Positions 60,518-64,000 of a DNA stretch of 64,000 nt are shown here, piece by piece; the first letter of the stretch is position 1; every line of letters starts with the position of its first letter. The notes below the pieces were generated by a model. That model was given only the letters and a program-made list of their open reading frames with translations. It was not told the origin of the DNA and searched no databases. The position numbers and the translations under genes were made by a program. This DNA is from UBA7672 sp040398465 (GTDB lineage Bacteria; Pseudomonadota; Alphaproteobacteria; Caulobacterales; Hyphomonadaceae). Location of the stretch: positions 1-64,000 of the forward strand of contig JBBAUA010000011.1 of assembly GCA_040398465.1 (NCBI GenBank), in the 5' to 3' direction.

Positions 60518-61165
60518 CTACGCCCCGCCCCGCTTCTCATCGCGAACAGCGTTGATGTACGACCACAACATGTGGGCCGCGACGCCGCGATAGGGGCGCC
60601 ACTTCTCGCCGGTCTTGAGAAATTTCTTCGGCGGGTGGCGCTTACGTTCGCCGGTTATCATCCGGTAGGCCTCGGACAATCCGATATCGGCGTGCGGGAA
60701 CACATCCCATCTGCCCAGGCAGAACATCAGATAGACGTCCGCCGTCCACGGCCCGATGCCTTTCACAGCCACCAGTTCGGCCTGCGCATTGTTATCCGAA
60801 GCCTTCGCCACGCGCTTCAGGTTCAACGAGCCGCTCTCCACAGCCTCGGCGATCGAGCGGATGTGGGCAATCTTCGGACGCGACAGCCCGCAGGCGCGCA
60901 GGGCATCGATGTCCGCGGCCAGAACGCACTTGGGCGTCACCTTGCCGAGCAAGACCTCCACCCTGCCCCAGATCGTGCCCGCCGCCTCGGTCGACAGCTG
61001 CTGGTAAGCGATAATCCGGGCGAGACCGGCATAATCGCCCTGCCGCGTGCGCCACTCCGGCACCCCGACGCGTGCGTGGGCGGTTTCGATGATCGTGCAC
61101 TGCTTTGCGAGCGCCTTCACGGCCTTGCGGAGCTGCTTCGGGTCTCTGACGTCGATCGCGGTCAT
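60518..61165 (-). CDS. DNA-3-methyladenine glycosylase, AlkA/HhH type
   Basis: A 215-aa base-excision DNA glycosylase. The helix-hairpin-helix VAVKGIGPWTADVYLMF is followed by the catalytic Asp in VFPHADIGLS (Asp160). The N-terminal sequence DYAGLARIIAYQQLSTEAAGTIWGRV is the HhH-family pocket region. It is shorter than E. coli AlkA, lacking the N-terminal TBP-like domain, as in the Mag/Archaeal AlkA group. It removes alkylated purines. Confidence 0.9.
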   Translation of the reverse strand: MTAIDVRDPKQLRKAVKALAKQCTIIETAHARVGVPEWRTRQGDYAGLARIIAYQQLSTEAAGTIWGRVEVLLGKVTPKCVLAADIDALRACGLSRPKIAHIRSIAEAVESGSLNLKRVAKASDNNAQAELVAVKGIGPWTADVYLMFCLGRWDVFPHADIGLSEAYRMITGERKRHPPKKFLKTGEKWRPYRGVAAHMLWSYINAVRDEKRGGA

Positions 61166-61272
61166 CGCCGCAGCCTAGCAAGAGCTGGATCGCCGGGCCC
61201 AGCCCCATCTGGGCGCCCGCAGCGCTATTCCGGGGGCATGGAGAATTTCTCCAACCCGGTTATAAGGCCGCC

Positions 61273-61446
61273 ATGTCGAAACAGTCTCCCATCCGCCGCC
61301 TCCGTCGCGATCGTTCCCGCCTCCAGCAGGAACTCGCCCTCGCCCAGGGCACGGACGACAAGGTGCAGATCCCGATTCTCGTAAAGCGCATCCGCGATCT
61401 CGACCAGGAGATCGCAGCGCTGGAGTCGAAGCCGAAGGAAGGCTGA
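61273..61446 (+). CDS. 57-residue coiled-coil microprotein
   Basis: The frame MSKQSPIRRLRRDRSRLQ continues through a Lys/Glu/Leu helix to EIAALESKPKEG, ending one base before the convergent BLUF gene. The heptad-like pattern (RSRLQQELALA, LVKRIRDLDQEIAALE) predicts a charged coiled coil with a loop at GTDDKVQIP. No strong Shine-Dalgarno sequence is visible. It is a plausible gene too short for most callers. Confidence 0.55.
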   Translation: MSKQSPIRRLRRDRSRLQQELALAQGTDDKVQIPILVKRIRDLDQEIAALESKPKEG

Positions 61447-61884
61447 TCAGGCTGGCTTCGCTGCCGCGAAGGCCGCCAGGAAGTCAGACAAGCCCAGGCC
61501 GCCAGGCAGACCGGCCGGACGCGCGGCCACTGCCTGGCTCAATTCGGAGAAAGCCTGCTTTTCGCCCGCCGAGAGATTCCGCGCTGCGATGAAATGCATC
61601 GGCGACTGATGAAAGCTGCGCGTGTCCACCGCTCCAGACTCAAGCACGACGAGATTTGCATGCCGCCGGTCGCGCCGGATCCTTTCCATCAGACTGGTGA
61701 CGCCAGCCGCAGGACCTTCCAGCACCTGCAGGAAGACGCCCTCATAGAACAGCATCAGGCCGGTGATGGCTTCACGTGAATTCGCTGACTTTGCACGAAG
61801 ATAGATGCGGTCGAGTTCTTCCGCGCGCAACACGCCGACGGCTGTGCTCATGTAGACCGTGCGGTGCAGGGCTCCGGAAGGCAT
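61447..61884 (-). CDS. BLUF-domain blue-light sensor
   Basis: A 145-aa protein consisting of a BLUF domain with a short C-terminal helix. The flavin pocket residues are HRTVYMSTA (Tyr11), SANSREAITGLMLF (Asn35), VFLQVLEGP (Gln53) and SPMHFI (Met96). It lacks the tryptophan seen at the equivalent site in the broken copy at 24900. BLUF proteins sense blue light through FAD; short stand-alone forms regulate partners by protein contact. No output domain, no adjacent partner gene except the 57-residue microprotein. Confidence 0.88.
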   Translation of the reverse strand: MPSGALHRTVYMSTAVGVLRAEELDRIYLRAKSANSREAITGLMLFYEGVFLQVLEGPAAGVTSLMERIRRDRRHANLVVLESGAVDTRSFHQSPMHFIAARNLSAGEKQAFSELSQAVAARPAGLPGGLGLSDFLAAFAAAKPA

Positions 61885-61955
61885 AGCCGACTCCGTTCAA
61901 CCTGTTGCGAGCATGAGGCCTCAAAGGTGAACGGGGAATTAGCGTTTCTGTCACA

Positions 61956-62708
61956 CTACGGTTCCGCGCCGGCCTGCGACATCACTGCAACAGCATGCGC
62001 GAGTGTGATCGTCTCGACATCGCCCTCGCCATTGACGCGCAACGGACGCCACCGCCGCTGGAAGGCGCGCACAACGGCCGCTGTCCGCTCGTCGAAGGCA
62101 GATGTCGCGTCGATGCGGTAGCCAATCATGGCGAGGTCGCCCTGCAGACCATCCACCGTCATGCCCGCGTCGCCGATGGATGCGCCGTGCATCATCCACG
62201 GTTCGGGACGGGTAGGCTCGGGCCAGAGGCCGATCCCGGCTTCGGCCAGCTGCTTCCACGGGAAGAGTTCGCCGGGATCCTCCTTCCGGTCGGGCGCGAT
62301 GTCGGAATGCGCCACGATGTTCACCTGCGGGATCGACCAGCGGGAGAGAATTCCCTGACAGAGCGTGACCACGGCGGCGATCTGCTCGTCCGGAAAGGCG
62401 CGGTAGCCCCATTCGTGTCCTGGGTTCACAATCTCGATGCCGATGGAACGGGAGTTGAGGTCTTCCCGCCCGCGCCACCAGCTGCGCCCCGCATGCCAGG
62501 CGCGCTTGTCTTCCGGCACCAGCGCGAAGACGCGACCGTCTTCCTCCACCATGTAGTGGGCGGAAACGCGAGGCTCCTTCTCTTCGGTCATGCGCGCCAG
62601 GGCGGAAGGTCCGTCCGGCATGCCGGTATAGTGCAGCACCAGCATATCGAGCGGATGCAGCCGCTCGTTGAAATTGGGGCTCGGGGCCGGGATGACGTTC
62701 AAGCTCAT
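61956..62708 (-). CDS. N-acetylmuramoyl-L-alanine amidase (AmpD type)
   Basis: A 250-aa amidase_2-type enzyme. Metal and catalytic residues sit in MLVLHYTGMPDG (His26), SAHYMVEEDGRVFALVPE, SRSIGIEIVNPGHEWGY and VNIVAHSDIAPDRKEDPGELFPW. A C-terminal peptidoglycan-binding helix bundle (GYRIDATSAFDERTAAVVRAFQRRW) follows. No signal peptide, so it recycles anhydro-muropeptides in the cytoplasm. Its start overlaps the EamA gene stop by four bases. Confidence 0.9.
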   Translation of the reverse strand: MSLNVIPAPSPNFNERLHPLDMLVLHYTGMPDGPSALARMTEEKEPRVSAHYMVEEDGRVFALVPEDKRAWHAGRSWWRGREDLNSRSIGIEIVNPGHEWGYRAFPDEQIAAVVTLCQGILSRWSIPQVNIVAHSDIAPDRKEDPGELFPWKQLAEAGIGLWPEPTRPEPWMMHGASIGDAGMTVDGLQGDLAMIGYRIDATSAFDERTAAVVRAFQRRWRPLRVNGEGDVETITLAHAVAVMSQAGAEP

Positions 62709-63598
62709 TGGCTGATCTTGTCGCCAACCGGCGCTTCAGGGAAGCGGCGGTTGCGGCGCACGCCGATAATCCCGACTCCCGCCAGCGCCATCGCCCCGCC
62801 GAGCATCATCTGCCACGTCACCGATTCGCCCAGCGTGAACACGCCCAGCGCGACGCTCATCACCGGCGTCATCAGGGTCAGCGGCGACAGCAGGGTCACG
62901 TCGTATTGCTTGATCAGGCGGTAGAAGCTTCCGTGGGCGAAGATCGAGACGCCAAGAACAGCAAAGATGCTGGCAGCATAGACGCGCCAGTCCAGCGCCA
63001 CATACGCATCCGCCTGCCGTGTCTCCCAGACCAGCGACATCAGGGCGAGCGGGACAATTGAGAACAGCCCGATCCACGCCTGCAACCGCATCGCCGGCAT
63101 CGGATCGATGCGCTTCATCAGGATGTTTGCGATCGCGCCCACGATAGCGGCGCCGACCAGGTAGACCGCCCCGATCGTGAACGTGAACTGGTCGGGATCG
63201 AGCACGATGATGATCACGCCGACGAACGCGAGGAGAATGCCCACGGTGCGATAGATGCCGATCTGCTCTTTCAGAAAGACGATCGACAGGATGGTGGTGA
63301 ACGGAACACCCAGCTGCCCGATCACGGCCGCGACGCCAGCCGTTGAGGTGGCAAGGCCGAGGAACAGCAACCCGAAATGGATGCCCGCCATGCCCATGGC
63401 GATCACGAACATCATGCCGATCTGGCGCGGCGCCGGCAGCAGGAATGGCGCTAGCACAGCGGCCAGCAGGGTCACGCGAACCGCAGCGAAGAATAGTGGC
63501 GGCACATCGCCCGCCGTCACCGTCCAGCGCGTGACCACGAGGTTCAGCGCCCAGAACAGGCACACGGCGACCAGAAGCGCGAAGTCTGCGGGTTTCAT
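62705..63598 (-). CDS. EamA/DMT-family transporter
   Basis: A 297-aa ten-helix drug/metabolite transporter. The first EamA unit opens FALLVAVCLFWALNLVVTRW, ending near VFLKEQIGIYRTVGILLAFVGVIII; the second begins GAVYLVGAAIVGAIANIL and has LTPVMSVALGVFTLGESVTWQMMLGGAMALAG in pattern. Substrate unknown. Coupled to the AmpD-type gene by a four-base overlap. Confidence 0.9.
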   Translation of the reverse strand: MKPADFALLVAVCLFWALNLVVTRWTVTAGDVPPLFFAAVRVTLLAAVLAPFLLPAPRQIGMMFVIAMGMAGIHFGLLFLGLATSTAGVAAVIGQLGVPFTTILSIVFLKEQIGIYRTVGILLAFVGVIIIVLDPDQFTFTIGAVYLVGAAIVGAIANILMKRIDPMPAMRLQAWIGLFSIVPLALMSLVWETRQADAYVALDWRVYAASIFAVLGVSIFAHGSFYRLIKQYDVTLLSPLTLMTPVMSVALGVFTLGESVTWQMMLGGAMALAGVGIIGVRRNRRFPEAPVGDKISQ

Positions 63599-63733
63599 GG
63601 ATGGGGGGCTTGGTCAGGTAGCTGGCGGTCGGGATAGCTTGTGTGGTTATTGCGCAGATCGCGCAACGCGTCGGGGCCATTATCGGGCGTCACCCGACCA
63701 CCTTTCGCCCCTCGACCTCGGATATGGTGCTGC

Positions 63734-63973
63734 CTAGAGCTCGATTACCCAACCGTCGGCGGTGCGACGGGCATCGAGCGTCTCAGGGGGCGCCGGCCGT
63801 ACCTGAGCCTGAGCCCGGCGGCGCGGACGGCCGACAGTCAGAAATACAGCCGCTATCGCCAGCATGATCCCGATGAACGTCGTCGCCACGAGGGCGGCAA
63901 GCGCCGCGAACAGCAGGAACAATCCGAAACCAGCCTTCGCCAACACGCTGAACACGCGCTGGAAACCGAGCAT
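63734..63973 (-). CDS. Small membrane protein, possibly N-terminally extended beyond the window
   Basis: At least 79 aa, with one or two strong hydrophobic segments (GFGLFLLFAALAALVATTFIGIMLAIAAVFLTVG) and an Arg-rich C-terminal turn before PPETLDARRTADGWVIEL. The ATG at 63973 is the first visible, but the frame stays open to the right edge (GHADIGSRL before it), so the real start may lie outside. No family recognised. Confidence 0.55.
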   Translation of the reverse strand: MLGFQRVFSVLAKAGFGLFLLFAALAALVATTFIGIMLAIAAVFLTVGRPRRRAQAQVRPAPPETLDARRTADGWVIEL

Positions 63974-64000
63974 CAGGCGCGAACCGATGTCAGCGTGGCC

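Overview
The window is GC-rich, gene-dense chromosomal DNA of an alphaproteobacterium, most likely Caulobacterales/Hyphomonadaceae-like. The clues are a NepR/EcfG general stress response locus, an HWE-type kinase, many YceI-type proteins, many short ATGA-type gene overlaps and a local excess of GANTC (CcrM-type) sites. This placement is inferred from gene content only. The sequence is a draft scaffold: it has two 100-N gaps (25360-25459 and 37427-37526). The first is flanked by an exact 55-nt duplication that looks like an unmerged contig overlap.

Layout. 1-6.2 kb: parC (partial), an unrecognised 420-aa protein, recO, a guanidine-II riboswitch with its sugE/gdx exporter, a DUF6134-like protein and cysK. 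6.4-21.5 kb: a dispersed exopolysaccharide locus (priming sugar transferase, BY-kinase/co-polymerase, outer-membrane barrel, OPX lipoprotein, PPP-type phosphatase, three glycosyltransferases). It is interleaved with sseA-metC, a ParA/SAP-like pair, and an HWE kinase beside nepR-ecfG. 21.6-26.7 kb: PRC-barrel protein, lipoproteins, an AI-2E-type permease behind an EcfG-like promoter, and a BLUF gene broken by a stop codon. 26.7-37.4 kb: dxs-ispA-xseB, a histidine phosphatase, a CelD-like acetyltransferase, lepB, an MBL hydrolase, a hybrid histidine kinase and a secreted protein cut by the second gap. 37.7-40.5 kb: two YceI proteins and a cytochrome b561-YceI fusion. 40.5-43.2 kb: an accessory-looking island with inverted repeats, a Sua5-type tsaC, a 27-residue Lys/Ala-rich microprotein and a frameshifted gene. 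43.2-64 kb: mostly housekeeping genes (cyclase, pdxH, SDR, terC, aroC, tlyA, sodC, CorA/ZntB, acyl-CoA ligase, transporters, sthA, fbp, alkA-like, a second BLUF protein, ampD-like, EamA).

How it fits together. Three themes recur. One is envelope polysaccharide synthesis under phospho-control: a tyrosine autokinase encoded with a translationally coupled phosphatase. The second is stress and light sensing: nepR-ecfG, the HWE kinase, BLUF proteins, sodC and EcfG-like promoters. The third is sulfur/isoprenoid/redox metabolism: cysK, sseA, metC, dxs, ispA, YceI/cytochrome b561 and sthA. No CRISPR array, prophage, insertion sequence, tRNA or rRNA gene was seen.
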